A stretch of DNA of 64,000 nt, from NCBI RefSeq assembly GCF_900167555.1, contig NZ_FUYF01000003.1, positions 1 through 64,000 of the forward strand, in the 5' to 3' direction. Positions 36,299 to 44,958 of the stretch are shown piece after piece. The notes beneath the pieces are model-generated. The model did no database searches and had not been told where the DNA came from. It saw only the letters and a program-made list of their open reading frames with translations. Source of the stretch: Gemmiger formicilis. GTDB lineage: Bacteria; Bacillota; Clostridia; Oscillospirales; Ruminococcaceae. Numbering within the stretch: position 1 is the first letter of the stretch; every line of letters begins with the position of its first letter. A program made the position numbers and the translations under genes.

Positions 36299-37474
36299 AT
36301 GAAAAAACGTGCCGTGACCCTGCTGCTCTGCCTGGTGCTGGTGGTGCTTTCGCTGCTGCGCGGGTTTGCCGCGTCCGCTGCGGGCATCATCCCGGCGACC
36401 AACGCCGACTTTGACGTGCCCTGCGCGGCGGCCATCCTGATTGACGAGGACTCAGGCACGGTGCTCTATGAGAAAAACGCCGATGCCCGGCGCCCGATTG
36501 CCTCCATCACCAAGGTCATGACACTGCTGCTGGCGTTTGAGGCCCTCGAGGCGGGCAAGATACACCTTGACGATTTTGTCCCGGTCAGTGAGCACGCCTA
36601 CCACATGGGCGGCAGTCAGATCTGGCTAGAGCCCGGCGAGCAGATGACGCTGGACGATATGCTCAAGGCCATCTGCATTTCCAGCGCCAACGACGCCGCG
36701 GTGGCCGTGGCTGAGTATGTCGGCGGCAGCGAAACCGCTTTTGCGGAGATGATGAACGTCCGCGCGTATGAGCTTGGCATGACGAATACCCACTTTGTCA
36801 ACGCCTGCGGGCTGGACGAGGCAGGGCACCTTTCCACCGCGCGGGATGTCGCCCTGATGAGCCGGGAAATGCTTCTGCACCACACCGAGGTGCGGGACTA
36901 CTGCTCAATCTGGATGGACACACTGCGCGGCGGCGCGACCCAGCTCGTCAACACCAACAAGCTGCTCAAAAGCTACCGCGGCATCACGGGGCTGAAAACC
37001 GGCACCACCGGCAAGGCGGGCGTCTGTATCTCCGCCAGCGCCGAGCGCGACGGCCTGCGGCTGATTGCTGTTGTGCTGGGCTCTGCGTCGGGCAAGGAAC
37101 GCTTCCAGGCAGCCAGTACGCTGCTGGATTACGGCTTTGCCCACTATGAGAGCGCAGCCGCCGCGCTGCCCGGCGACGCACCGCAGACGCTGCCCGTGGA
37201 GCACGGCACGGCGGCGACAGTCCCGCTGAACTACGAAAGCCCCGGACACTGCCTGATGCCCAAGGGCGAGGGCGGCACCCTGGAAGCCGTCGTCGAGCTG
37301 CCCGCGTCGCTGTCTGCGCCCGTCGCGGCGGGGGAACAGGTGGGCCGCATTAAGATACTGCATCAGGGCACGGAAATGTGCAGCTATCCCATCACAGCAG
37401 CACAGAACGTTGATGCGTTAAGTTTCCGCTATTGCCTCCTCCTTCTTGCCCAAAGCCTGCTTCTCCGGAATTGA
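36299..37474 (+). CDS. dacF: D-alanyl-D-alanine carboxypeptidase (DacF-like)
   Basis: The 391-residue low-molecular-mass penicillin-binding protein trims the terminal D-Ala of peptidoglycan stems. A signal peptide (1-27, KKRAVTLLLCLVLVVLSLL) precedes the S11 peptidase domain: S69-I-T-K72, S129-A-N131 and LKTGTTG. A C-terminal beta domain follows, ending in a hydrophobic stretch (YCLLLLAQSLLL) that may be the membrane anchor. Start ATG 36299 behind GGAGG. Related dacF genes act in vegetative wall turnover or in sporulation; no sporulation genes are nearby. Confidence 0.92.
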   Translation: MKKRAVTLLLCLVLVVLSLLRGFAASAAGIIPATNADFDVPCAAAILIDEDSGTVLYEKNADARRPIASITKVMTLLLAFEALEAGKIHLDDFVPVSEHAYHMGGSQIWLEPGEQMTLDDMLKAICISSANDAAVAVAEYVGGSETAFAEMMNVRAYELGMTNTHFVNACGLDEAGHLSTARDVALMSREMLLHHTEVRDYCSIWMDTLRGGATQLVNTNKLLKSYRGITGLKTGTTGKAGVCISASAERDGLRLIAVVLGSASGKERFQAASTLLDYGFAHYESAAAALPGDAPQTLPVEHGTAATVPLNYESPGHCLMPKGEGGTLEAVVELPASLSAPVAAGEQVGRIKILHQGTEMCSYPITAAQNVDALSFRYCLLLLAQSLLLRN

Positions 37475-37522
37475 ATTTGTGCAAATTTCATGAAAAAGCC
37501 GAAAAAAGACCCCTACTTTTGC

Positions 37523-37551
37523 TTGACAATACCGACGTAAAACGGTATCAT
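37523..37551 (+). promoter_or_regulatory. Sigma-A promoter for pgi
   Basis: TTGACA (37523-37528), 17 bases, TATCAT (37546-37551). Confidence 0.88.
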
Positions 37552-37583
37552 GGGGATATAAAATCATAAAGGAGGAGCTAAAG

Positions 37584-38918
37584 ATGGCTGTTTCTTTTAA
37601 CGGCAAGCATCTTGCAAAATTCATCCGTCCTGAAGAATATGAGGCAATCTATCCGCAGGTCGAGTTGGCCCACAATCAGCTGGAATCCAAAACGGGTGCC
37701 GGCAATGATTTTCTGGGCTGGCTGGACCTGCCTGTTACTTATGACAAGGAAGAGTTTGCCCGCATCAAGGAGGCTGCGCAGAAGATCCGCTCGGATTCCG
37801 ATGTGCTGCTCGTCGCCGGTATCGGCGGTTCTTATCTGGGCGCACGCGCTGTGGTCGAGGCCGTCAAGGGCCTGTACCACAATGAGGCTGACGATGGCCT
37901 GAAGATTTATTTCTGCGGCAACACCATCAGCCCCACGGCCCTGAACGACATCATCAAGCTGACGAAGGGCAAGCGCTTCTCGATCAACGTCATCTCCAAG
38001 TCCGGCACCACCACCGAGACCGCGCTCGCGTTCCGCGTGCTGCGCAAGCTGCTTGAGGATTCTGTCGGCGCCGAGGAGGCCAACAAGCGCATCTACGCCA
38101 CGACGGACCGCGCCAAAGGCACGCTGAAGCAGCTTGCAACCGAGCAGGGCTGGCCGACCTTCGTCGTTCCCGACGACGTCGGCGGACGCTACTCCGTCCT
38201 GACTGCTGTCGGCCTGCTGCCCATTGCCTGCGCCGGTATCGACATCGACGAGCTCATGCAGGGCGCTGCCGATGGCCGCGAGAAGTTCGGCAAGCTGTCC
38301 CCGGACAACGACGCCTACCGCTACGCCATGACCCGCAACATCCTGTACCGCAAGGGCAAGAGCGTTGAGACGCTGGCCTGCTTCGAGCCTGACTTCACGA
38401 TGATGAACGAGTGGTACAAGCAGCTGTTCGGCGAGAGCGAGGGCAAGGACCAGAAGGGCCTGATGCCGACCTCCTGCATCTTCTCCACCGACCTGCACTC
38501 CATGGGCCAGTTCCTGCAGGACGGCGCACGCATCATGTTCGAGACCTACGTCGACGTCAAGCACACCCGCAACGACTTCTATATTGAGGAGCTTGAGGGC
38601 AACTTTGACGGCCTGAACTTCCTGGCCAACCAGAATATGAGCGTTGTCAACCGCAAGGCGATGGAGGGCACGATTCTCGCCCACACCGACGGCGGCGTGC
38701 CGCTGGGCCTGATCGAGGTCGACAGCCTGTCCGCCCACGATGTCGGTGAGCTGATCTACTTCTTCTGGCGTGCCTGTGCCGTCTCCGGCTATCTGCTGAG
38801 TGTCAATCCGTTCGACCAGCCCGGTGTTGAGAGCTACAAGAAGAATATGTTCGCGCTGCTGGGCAAGCCCGGCTATGAGGACCGCAAGGCTGAGCTGGAG
38901 GCCGCGCTGAAAGAGTAA
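37584..38918 (+). CDS. pgi: Glucose-6-phosphate isomerase
   Basis: The 444-residue glycolytic enzyme interconverts glucose 6-phosphate and fructose 6-phosphate. Short Firmicutes-type length. Signatures: VAGIGGSYLGARAV, VISKSGTTTE and the C-terminal NPFDQPGVESYKKNMFAL. Start ATG 37584 behind AAGGAGGAG. Codon use is strongly biased, as expected for an abundant enzyme. A small P-loop gene follows after 48 bases. Confidence 0.97.
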   Translation: MAVSFNGKHLAKFIRPEEYEAIYPQVELAHNQLESKTGAGNDFLGWLDLPVTYDKEEFARIKEAAQKIRSDSDVLLVAGIGGSYLGARAVVEAVKGLYHNEADDGLKIYFCGNTISPTALNDIIKLTKGKRFSINVISKSGTTTETALAFRVLRKLLEDSVGAEEANKRIYATTDRAKGTLKQLATEQGWPTFVVPDDVGGRYSVLTAVGLLPIACAGIDIDELMQGAADGREKFGKLSPDNDAYRYAMTRNILYRKGKSVETLACFEPDFTMMNEWYKQLFGESEGKDQKGLMPTSCIFSTDLHSMGQFLQDGARIMFETYVDVKHTRNDFYIEELEGNFDGLNFLANQNMSVVNRKAMEGTILAHTDGGVPLGLIEVDSLSAHDVGELIYFFWRACAVSGYLLSVNPFDQPGVESYKKNMFALLGKPGYEDRKAELEAALKE

Positions 38919-38966
38919 AGGAACTACGCGCACTGCGCGCTGACGAATATAAGGAGGTAACCCCCT

Positions 38967-39371
38967 ATGCTGAAACTGATTGTTGGAACCAAAGGCTCCG
39001 GTAAGACCAAGACCATGATCGATATGATCGACAAGGCCGTCAAGACCACCTCCGGCAACATTGTTGTCATTGAAAAGTGCATGAAGCTCACCACCGAGAT
39101 CAACCACTCCGCCCGTCTGGTAGACGTTGACGAGTACGGCGTTGCCGGTGCTGATATGCTGTACGGCTTTGTGGCAGGCGTGCTGGCAGGCAACTACGAT
39201 ATTACCGAGCTGTTCCTCGACGGCATCCTGCGCATCACCGACCACGATATGGCCGCTGCCGCCAAGGTCCTGAACGCCATCGACAAGATCACCTCCAACA
39301 TCGAGGTCGTCGTCACGGTTTCTGCCGATGCGGCTGACCTGCCGGAGGACCTGAAGAAGTTCGTCATCTGA
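38967..39371 (+). CDS. Small P-loop protein of unknown function
   Basis: A 134-residue protein with an N-terminal Walker A, VGTKGSGKT (residues 6-14), and a hydrophobic strand NIVVIEKC. A possible Walker B is EVVVTVSAD, but there is no classic D/E pair. No other domain is recognised. It has an excellent AAGGAGG site, 5 bases longer than the minimum spacing. It lies between pgi and a terminator, so it is co-transcribed with pgi. A nucleotide-binding role is supported only by the P-loop. Confidence 0.82.
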   Translation: MLKLIVGTKGSGKTKTMIDMIDKAVKTTSGNIVVIEKCMKLTTEINHSARLVDVDEYGVAGADMLYGFVAGVLAGNYDITELFLDGILRITDHDMAAAAKVLNAIDKITSNIEVVVTVSADAADLPEDLKKFVI

Positions 39372-39395
39372 ACCTTCTGAACCGCAAAAATTGAG

Positions 39396-39432
39396 ATTTC
39401 GGGGCGGGAAAGTGCTTCCCGCCCCGATTTTC
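39396..39432 (+). terminator. Terminator of the pgi unit
   Basis: CGGGGCGGGAA and TTCCCGCCCCG with a 5-base loop and ATTTTCT after it. Confidence 0.9.
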
Positions 39433-39475
39433 TGCGGAAAATCCAAAAAAATCTCAACTTTTTGTGTTTTACAGG

Positions 39476-39504
39476 TTGACAAGACCCTTTCGCTTGTGTA
39501 TACT
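39476..39504 (+). promoter_or_regulatory. Sigma-A promoter for yceD-rpmF
   Basis: TTGACA (39476-39481), 17 bases, TATACT (39499-39504). The inferred leader is only about 20 bases. Confidence 0.9.
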
Positions 39505-39530
39505 ATTTAAGCAACCTTTTGAGGTGTACT

Positions 39531-40031
39531 ATGCAATTTGATATTCGTTCTTTTCTGGAGAGTGGCCGCAAGCCGTTTGAGGCGCATTTTGAGGCTGATT
39601 TCTCCAAGGCGGATTTCGGGGGTTACAGCGTAAGCACCCCGGCAGTATGTGACTTTACGGCGACGCTGACCGAAGACGGCGCAGAGTTGCTCTTGTGTGT
39701 AAGGGCTCATATTGATGCCGAGTGCGCGCGTTGCCTGGAACCGCTGACCCGGGATTACGATTTTACACGCGAATACTTCGTGCGGGATCGTGATTTGGAG
39801 GATTCGGATTTTGAACTGCCGTGCAATGAGAACGGTTGTCTCGACCTCGAGGAGCTCGCCTATCAAGAGCTGATTTTTGAGGTGCCCGCAGTGCTGCTGT
39901 GCAGTGCTGATTGTCAAGGTCTATGCCCCATCTGCGGCAAGAAGAAGGCGGCAGGGTGTTCCTGCCAACCGGCAGACAATGCTGCCCCTGCAGATGCAAG
40001 GCTTAGCATATTAAAACAACTATTAAGTTGA
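39531..40031 (+). CDS. yceD: YceD/DUF177 family protein (23S rRNA accumulation)
   Basis: The 166-residue protein matches DUF177, which is encoded next to rpmF in most bacteria and needed for normal 23S rRNA levels in some. The hallmark CARCLEP is present. The C-terminus has the Firmicutes cysteine cluster (CSADCQGLCPICGKKK...CSCQ). The start is ATG 39531 behind GAGGTG; a TTG at 39519 lies too near the transcription start. rpmF follows after 24 bases. Confidence 0.92.
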   Translation: MQFDIRSFLESGRKPFEAHFEADFSKADFGGYSVSTPAVCDFTATLTEDGAELLLCVRAHIDAECARCLEPLTRDYDFTREYFVRDRDLEDSDFELPCNENGCLDLEELAYQELIFEVPAVLLCSADCQGLCPICGKKKAAGCSCQPADNAAPADARLSILKQLLS

Positions 40032-40055
40032 ATTTCACCAAGGAGGTGTCCGATT

Positions 40056-40241
40056 ATGGCTATCGTACCCAAGAGAAAGCATTCTCAAGCCCGCCGCGAT
40101 AAACGTCGCTCTAATGTCTGGAAACTGGAGGCGCCTACGCTGGTGAAGTGCCCGCAGTGTGGCGAACTGAAGGTTCCCCATAAGGTTTGCGGCAAGTGTG
40201 GCTACTACAAAGGCCAGGAAGTCATCAAGAAAGAGGCGTAA
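40056..40241 (+). CDS. rpmF: 50S ribosomal protein L32
   Basis: A 61-residue protein starting MAIVPKRKHSQARRDKRRSN with the zinc-finger pairs CPQC and CGKCG. It has the length and composition of the C+ form of L32. Start ATG 40056 behind AAGGAGGTG. Co-transcribed with yceD. Confidence 0.98.
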   Translation: MAIVPKRKHSQARRDKRRSNVWKLEAPTLVKCPQCGELKVPHKVCGKCGYYKGQEVIKKEA

Positions 40242-40251
40242 GTCTCTTGCG

Positions 40252-40281
40252 TGGGGAGGGCGATGCCTTCCCCATTTTTTA
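40252..40281 (+). terminator. Terminator after rpmF
   Basis: GGGGAGGGC and GCCTTCCCC with a 3-base loop (one G-T pair) followed by ATTTTTTATT. Confidence 0.88.
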
Positions 40282-40312
40282 TTGAACAACCATCGCAAAG
40301 GAGTGTGACACC

Positions 40313-41644
40313 ATGGCCCTGTATGTGACAGCGGTAGATGAAAATTCCCCCGCGGAGCGCTTCGGCCTTACCGTAGGCTGTGCGCTGCTGGCCATCGACG
40401 GTCATCCCCTGAACGATGCACTGGACTACCAGTTTTATACAACGCCCACCTCGTTCTCCCTGGAAGTGTGTGAGAACGAGCAGCACCGCACCGTACAGAT
40501 CACCAAGGCGGAGTATGAGCCGCTGGGCTGCAACTTCAAGACCTATCTGGGCGACGAAAAGCACAGCTGCGCCAATCACTGTATGTTCTGCTTTATTGAC
40601 CAGCTGCCGCCCGGTATGCGGGAGCCGCTCTATTTTAAGGATGACGACGAGCGGCTCTCCTTCCTGTTCGGCAACTATATCACGCTGACAAACCTGACCG
40701 ACCACGAAATTGACCGTATCATCCAGATGCATATCAGCCCGATCTTCGTCTCGGTCCACACGACAAACCCCGCACTGCGGGTACGGATGCTGGCCAACAA
40801 GCGCGGCGGCGAGGTGCTCGACTATCTGCCCAGGCTGGCGGCGGGCGGCATCGAGTTGAACTGTCAGCTCGTGCTCTGCCGCGGCGTCAATGACGGCGAC
40901 GAGCTGCGCCGCACCCTGACCGACCTGTTGGCCCTGCGCCCGCAGGTCGGCAGCATCGCCGCCGTGCCAGCCGGTGTGACCGATTACCGCAAGGGTCTGT
41001 ACAAGCTGACGCCCTACGATAAGGAAACCGCCGCCGCCACGCTGGATATTCTGGAAGAATTTGCACAGAAATGCCGCGCCGAGTATGGCCGCAGCGTCGT
41101 CTACCCCAGCGATGAGTGGTATCTGACCGCCGAGCGCCCGCTGCCTCCGGCAGAGTTCTACGATGCGTTCGCGCAGTTGGAGGACGGCGTCGGCATGTGG
41201 CGGCTCTACCACGACACCTTTTTGGAAGAACTGGAAAATTACACGTGTCTGGTGCTGCCCCACAGTATGGATGTGGTTACCGGCACGCTGGCCGGGCCGC
41301 TGATCCGGGAATGCGCCGATGCGCTGATGCAGAAGTATCCGCAGGTAAAGATCACCGTGCACGAAATCAAAAATGAGTATTTCGGCGGCAACGTCAGCGT
41401 GGCGGGTCTTGTCACGGGCACCGACATCATCAAGCAGTGCAGCGGCAAACTGCACAGTGACCTGCTGGCCGTGCCCGAGGTCATGATCCGCGACGAGAAG
41501 GGCCAGTTCCTTGACGACATCACGCTGGAGGAGCTTGGAAGGGCGCTGGGCTGCCGCGCCGTCAGTATCCCCACCGACGGCGGCGGATGCTGCAAGGCAA
41601 TGCTGAACACCCACAAGCGCAAAACGATAAAATTCAAACGATAA
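40313..41644 (+). CDS. DUF512 family radical-SAM-like protein with PDZ domain
   Basis: The 443-residue protein starts with a PDZ-like domain (ENSPAERFGLTVGCALLAIDG) followed by a radical-SAM-type cluster, CANHCMFCFIDQLPPGMR (about 83-100), and the DUF512 C-terminal domain. The family is widespread in Firmicutes and usually precedes der (EngA), as here. Function is unknown; ribosome-related roles are guessed from the neighbourhood. Start ATG 40313 behind AAAGGAGTG. der starts 26 bases later. Confidence 0.9.
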   Translation: MALYVTAVDENSPAERFGLTVGCALLAIDGHPLNDALDYQFYTTPTSFSLEVCENEQHRTVQITKAEYEPLGCNFKTYLGDEKHSCANHCMFCFIDQLPPGMREPLYFKDDDERLSFLFGNYITLTNLTDHEIDRIIQMHISPIFVSVHTTNPALRVRMLANKRGGEVLDYLPRLAAGGIELNCQLVLCRGVNDGDELRRTLTDLLALRPQVGSIAAVPAGVTDYRKGLYKLTPYDKETAAATLDILEEFAQKCRAEYGRSVVYPSDEWYLTAERPLPPAEFYDAFAQLEDGVGMWRLYHDTFLEELENYTCLVLPHSMDVVTGTLAGPLIRECADALMQKYPQVKITVHEIKNEYFGGNVSVAGLVTGTDIIKQCSGKLHSDLLAVPEVMIRDEKGQFLDDITLEELGRALGCRAVSIPTDGGGCCKAMLNTHKRKTIKFKR

Positions 41645-41670
41645 GAGAGTAGAGAGGGAGGAAGGCAGAC

Positions 41671-43014
41671 ATGGCAAAACCGATTGTAGCCATTGTGGGC
41701 CGCCCCAACGTGGGCAAGTCCACCATTTTTAATAAGCTGACCGGTCAGCGCCTCGCCATTGTCGAGGACACCCCCGGCGTCACCCGTGACCGCATCTTCT
41801 GCGACTGCGAGTGGTCCGGCCACAAGTTCCTGCTGGTGGACACCGGCGGCATCGAGCCGCGCATTGACGACGGCCTGCTGGCCCACATGCGCGAACAGGC
41901 ACAGCTGGCCATTGATTCCGCAGACTGCATCGTCATGGTGACCGAGCTGTCCGCGGGCGTCACACCGCAGGATCAGGACGTTGCCGGAATGCTTATGCGC
42001 AGCGGCAAGCCCGTTGTGCTAGCTGTCAACAAGTGCGATAAGGTCGGCGAACCCCCGATGGAGCTGTACGACTTCTACAGCCTCGGCCTCGGCGAGCTGA
42101 TTCCGGTTTCCGGCGTGCACGGCCACGGCACCGGCGACCTGCTGGACGCGGTCTGCGCCCACCTCAACTTTGAGGAGGACGAGGAAGACACGGATGACCG
42201 CATCACGGTTGCCGTCATTGGCCGCCCCAACGTCGGCAAATCCAGCCTCATCAACCATATTCTGGGCGAGAACCGTCTGATCGTCGCCAACGAAGCCGGT
42301 ACGACCCGCGATGCCATCGACACGATGGTGGAGAACAAGTACGGCAAGTTCATTTTTACCGATACCGCCGGCCTGCGCAAGCGCGGCAAGGTCGAGAGCG
42401 GCGTTGAGCGCTACAGCGTCCTGCGCAGTCTGGCTGCTGTCGAGCGTAGCCGTGTCTGCGTCATTATGATCGACGCGACGGTAGGCTTTACCGAACAGGA
42501 CTCCAAGGTCGCCGGCTACGCGCATGAGCAGGGCAAGGCCTGCATCATCGCCGTCAACAAGTGGGACGCCGTCGAGAAGGACAGCTACACGATGGACGCC
42601 ATGCGCAAAAAGCTGGAGGAGGACTTCAGCTTCATGTCCTATGCCCCCATCGTCTTTATCAGCGCCAAGACCGGTCAGCGCGTCGACAAACTGTTTGAGA
42701 CCATCCACTTTGTGGATGTCCAGAATGGTACCCGCGTGCCCACCGGCGCACTGAACGAGATGCTGGCCCGTGCCACCGCCAAGGTCCAGCCGCCGTCTGA
42801 CAAGGGCAAGCGCCTGAAGGTGTTCTATATCACCCAGATTTCGACCCGCCCGCCGACGTTCGTCTGCTTCGTCAACCAGAAAGCACTGTTCCATTTCTCG
42901 TACCAGCGCTATCTGGAAAACCAGATCCGTGAGACGTTCGGCCTGACCGGCACCCCCATCAAGATGATTACCCGCGAGCACGGCGACGGCGCGGTCAAAG
43001 CAGGAAAGGTGTAA
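41671..43014 (+). CDS. der: Ribosome biogenesis GTPase Der (EngA)
   Basis: The 447-residue protein has two tandem GTPase domains, each with a P-loop (GRPNVGKST near 9 and GRPNVGKSS near 186), DxxG and NKxD motifs (NKCDK, NKWDA), and a C-terminal KH-like domain. It acts in 50S subunit assembly. Start ATG 41671 behind GAGGGAGGAAGG. plsY follows after 3 bases. Confidence 0.97.
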   Translation: MAKPIVAIVGRPNVGKSTIFNKLTGQRLAIVEDTPGVTRDRIFCDCEWSGHKFLLVDTGGIEPRIDDGLLAHMREQAQLAIDSADCIVMVTELSAGVTPQDQDVAGMLMRSGKPVVLAVNKCDKVGEPPMELYDFYSLGLGELIPVSGVHGHGTGDLLDAVCAHLNFEEDEEDTDDRITVAVIGRPNVGKSSLINHILGENRLIVANEAGTTRDAIDTMVENKYGKFIFTDTAGLRKRGKVESGVERYSVLRSLAAVERSRVCVIMIDATVGFTEQDSKVAGYAHEQGKACIIAVNKWDAVEKDSYTMDAMRKKLEEDFSFMSYAPIVFISAKTGQRVDKLFETIHFVDVQNGTRVPTGALNEMLARATAKVQPPSDKGKRLKVFYITQISTRPPTFVCFVNQKALFHFSYQRYLENQIRETFGLTGTPIKMITREHGDGAVKAGKV

Positions 43015-43017
43015 CCC

Positions 43018-43695
43018 ATGGTGAAAAATATCCTTCTGGCCTGCGTGCTGACCGCAGCAGGCGGTTACCTGCTGGGCAGCATCCTGTTCGGCGTGCTGAT
43101 TTCTAAAGTCATGTACAATGACGATGTGCGCAACCATGGCAGCGGCAACGCCGGCATGACGAATGTTCTGCGTACCTACGGCAAGCTGCCCGCCGTGTTC
43201 ACTACCATTGGCGACGTGGGCAAGAGCGTGGCTGCTGTCAACCTGGGCCGCTTCATCTTTGATGCGATGCTCTCCGGCACGGGTGCGGCTTGGCAGAACC
43301 CGCTGGATCCCGTCTGCGGTGCGTATCTGGCCGCCATCTTCTGCATGATCGGCCACAGCCGCCCGATTTTCTTCGGCTTTAAGGGCGGCAAGGGTGTGTT
43401 GGTCGGCGCGGGCGCGGCTCTCGCCACCGAGCCCCTCGTCTGCGCCGTGCTGCTGGCCATCTTCCTGATTGAGGTCGCTGTCACCCGCATTGTCTCTCTG
43501 GGCAGCATCATCATTGCTGCACTGTACCCGGTGGGCACTCTCATCAACCTGATTGCCCGCGGTGCGAACCTGCCTACCATTCTTTTCAGCACGATTTGCT
43601 GCGTGATCATGGCCGCTATGGTCATCTGGCTGCACCGCTCCAACATTGAGCGCCTGAAAAACGGCACCGAGTACCGCTTTGGGCAAAAGAAATAA
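43018..43695 (+). CDS. plsY: Glycerol-3-phosphate acyltransferase PlsY (main copy)
   Basis: The 225-residue membrane enzyme has five or so hydrophobic helices. It carries the PlsY motifs HGSGNAGMTNVLRTYGK and GHSRPIFFGFKGGKGVL. It makes lysophosphatidate from acyl phosphate. der-plsY adjacency is conserved in Firmicutes, marking this as the main copy; the shorter paralogue is at 503-1108. Start ATG 43018, 3 bases after the der stop. Confidence 0.93.
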   Translation: MVKNILLACVLTAAGGYLLGSILFGVLISKVMYNDDVRNHGSGNAGMTNVLRTYGKLPAVFTTIGDVGKSVAAVNLGRFIFDAMLSGTGAAWQNPLDPVCGAYLAAIFCMIGHSRPIFFGFKGGKGVLVGAGAALATEPLVCAVLLAIFLIEVAVTRIVSLGSIIIAALYPVGTLINLIARGANLPTILFSTICCVIMAAMVIWLHRSNIERLKNGTEYRFGQKK

Positions 43696-43708
43696 ACTGT
43701 CCTAATGG

Positions 43709-43740
43709 CACCGCATGATTTTGGTCATGCGGTGTTTTTT
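43709..43740 (+). terminator. Terminator after plsY
   Basis: CACCGCATGA and TCATGCGGTG with a 6-base loop, then TTTTTT. Confidence 0.93.
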
Positions 43741-43791
43741 GTACATGGTGTGCAATAATAAAAATCTGTTATACTGAAGGCGTGATGTGAC

Positions 43792-44130
43792 ATGACAAAA
43801 ACCATAGAAGCCATCTGGCAGCTTTTGCAGCAGCACCAGGGCGAGACCTTCCACACCGCCAAGGGTCTGCCGTTCACCTATTCGATCCGCGGCGGCGAAC
43901 TTTTCGTGAACCGCCGCCGGAAGTCGATCACTGTCTCCACGGTTCGACGTGCGCTGGAAAAAATTACACTGCTCGAGGCCGCAGGGGAGGTCATCACCGG
44001 TCCCAAGAAAATCGGCTGCTACGGGGCCAGCTACCTTTACCCGGTGCTGTTGGCGCTGGACGTTCTGGAAAGACCGGCCCTGCCGGGGCAGGAAGAATTT
44101 ACCGATGCCGCAATTGTGAACAAGGTATGA
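43792..44130 (+). CDS. Small protein of unknown function
   Basis: A 112-residue basic protein starting at ATG 43792. GELFVNRRRKSITVSTVRRALE is a basic, partly helical stretch that could be a winged-helix or DNA-binding piece. The end (GCYGASYLYPVLLALDVLE) is hydrophobic. Not recognised. It has only a weak ribosome site (GTGATGTG) and a poorly matching promoter (TATACT at about 43770). It stands alone between plsY and the atp operon, so the call rests on frame length and codon use. Confidence 0.6.
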   Translation: MTKTIEAIWQLLQQHQGETFHTAKGLPFTYSIRGGELFVNRRRKSITVSTVRRALEKITLLEAAGEVITGPKKIGCYGASYLYPVLLALDVLERPALPGQEEFTDAAIVNKV

Positions 44131-44169
44131 AATCTGTACAAAATACACCCCATACGTGAAAAATAACTG

Positions 44170-44198
44170 TTGAAATACTCTGCAAACTGTTGTATACT
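44170..44198 (+). promoter_or_regulatory. Sigma-A promoter for the ATP synthase operon
   Basis: TTGAAA (44170-44175), 17 bases, TATACT (44193-44198). The inferred start is near 44205, 30 bases before the first gene. Confidence 0.88.
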
Positions 44199-44234
44199 GG
44201 TAGCATTAAGGCAGATAATGGAGGTCAGGCACCG

Positions 44235-44507
44235 ATGAAGGGTCTTTACGATGTGGCACGTCATCTTGTATGGCTGACGCAGTTTGGCCTGTCGGTGGTC
44301 GTACCGCCGACGCTCTGCATTGCCGGTTCGGTCTGGCTGCGGCATCGGTTCACATTGGGCGGCTGGGTCGTAGCTGTCGGCGTTGTGGTCGGGGTGCTGG
44401 CCGCGGCAAGCTGCCTGCGCTGCTCACTGCAGGCGCTGGACCGGCAGGGCCGCCCCGCCAAAAAAGACGGCGAAAAAACATCTCCTATATCCTTTGACCA
44501 ACATTAG
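44235..44507 (+). CDS. AtpZ/AtpI-like small membrane protein
   Basis: A 90-residue protein with two TM helices (about 8-28 and 38-58) and a polar tail. It resembles the AtpZ/AtpI accessory proteins that head F-type ATP synthase operons and may help c-ring assembly or ion supply. The start is ATG 44235 behind GGAGG; the longer frame begins before the promoter's expected start site. It is the first gene of the operon. Confidence 0.75.
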   Translation: MKGLYDVARHLVWLTQFGLSVVVPPTLCIAGSVWLRHRFTLGGWVVAVGVVVGVLAAASCLRCSLQALDRQGRPAKKDGEKTSPISFDQH

Positions 44508-44523
44508 AAAGGGGAGTCCACCC

Positions 44524-44958
44524 TTGCAAAAGCATCGTGATGTATTGCAGCAGGCAAGCCGCCTGGCTGTGGCCGTGGCGCTCTGCATTGCCGCTATGCT
44601 GGCGGTCTATGCGCTGACCGGGCACTTTACCAACGCTGTGCTTCTCGGCGCTCTGATTGGCTTTGTGATGGCGATGGGGAACTTCCTCTCGCTGAGCATC
44701 ACAGTCTCCAACGCCATGAATCGTGCCGCCAACGGCGGCAACCCGCAGAAGGCGCAGCTGGAGATTCAGACGTCGAGCGTCGTCCGCCCGGTCATTCTGG
44801 TCATCATTTATATCCTGCTGTTTCGTGCAGATTTGTGTGACCCGCTGGCAGCCATCCTGCCGCTGCTCTTTGCGCAGATCTGCATCAAGCTCATCGACTT
44901 TTTCCGCCCGGATTCCCAGGCGGCACAAAAGACAAAGGACGGTGATTCCACCCCATGA
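44524..44958 (+). CDS. atpI: ATP synthase subunit I (AtpI-like)
   Basis: A 144-residue membrane protein with about four TM helices, in the usual place before atpB. AtpI helps c-ring assembly in several species. It starts at TTG 44524 behind AAAGGGGAG, within a longer frame. Its stop overlaps the ATG of atpB by 4 bases (ATGA). Confidence 0.72.
   Translation: MQKHRDVLQQASRLAVAVALCIAAMLAVYALTGHFTNAVLLGALIGFVMAMGNFLSLSITVSNAMNRAANGGNPQKAQLEIQTSSVVRPVILVIIYILLFRADLCDPLAAILPLLFAQICIKLIDFFRPDSQAAQKTKDGDSTP

Noticed and set aside
37475-37522. Terminator between dacF and pgi
   Set aside because: No stem with a T run was found; pgi has its own promoter and read-through from dacF cannot be excluded.
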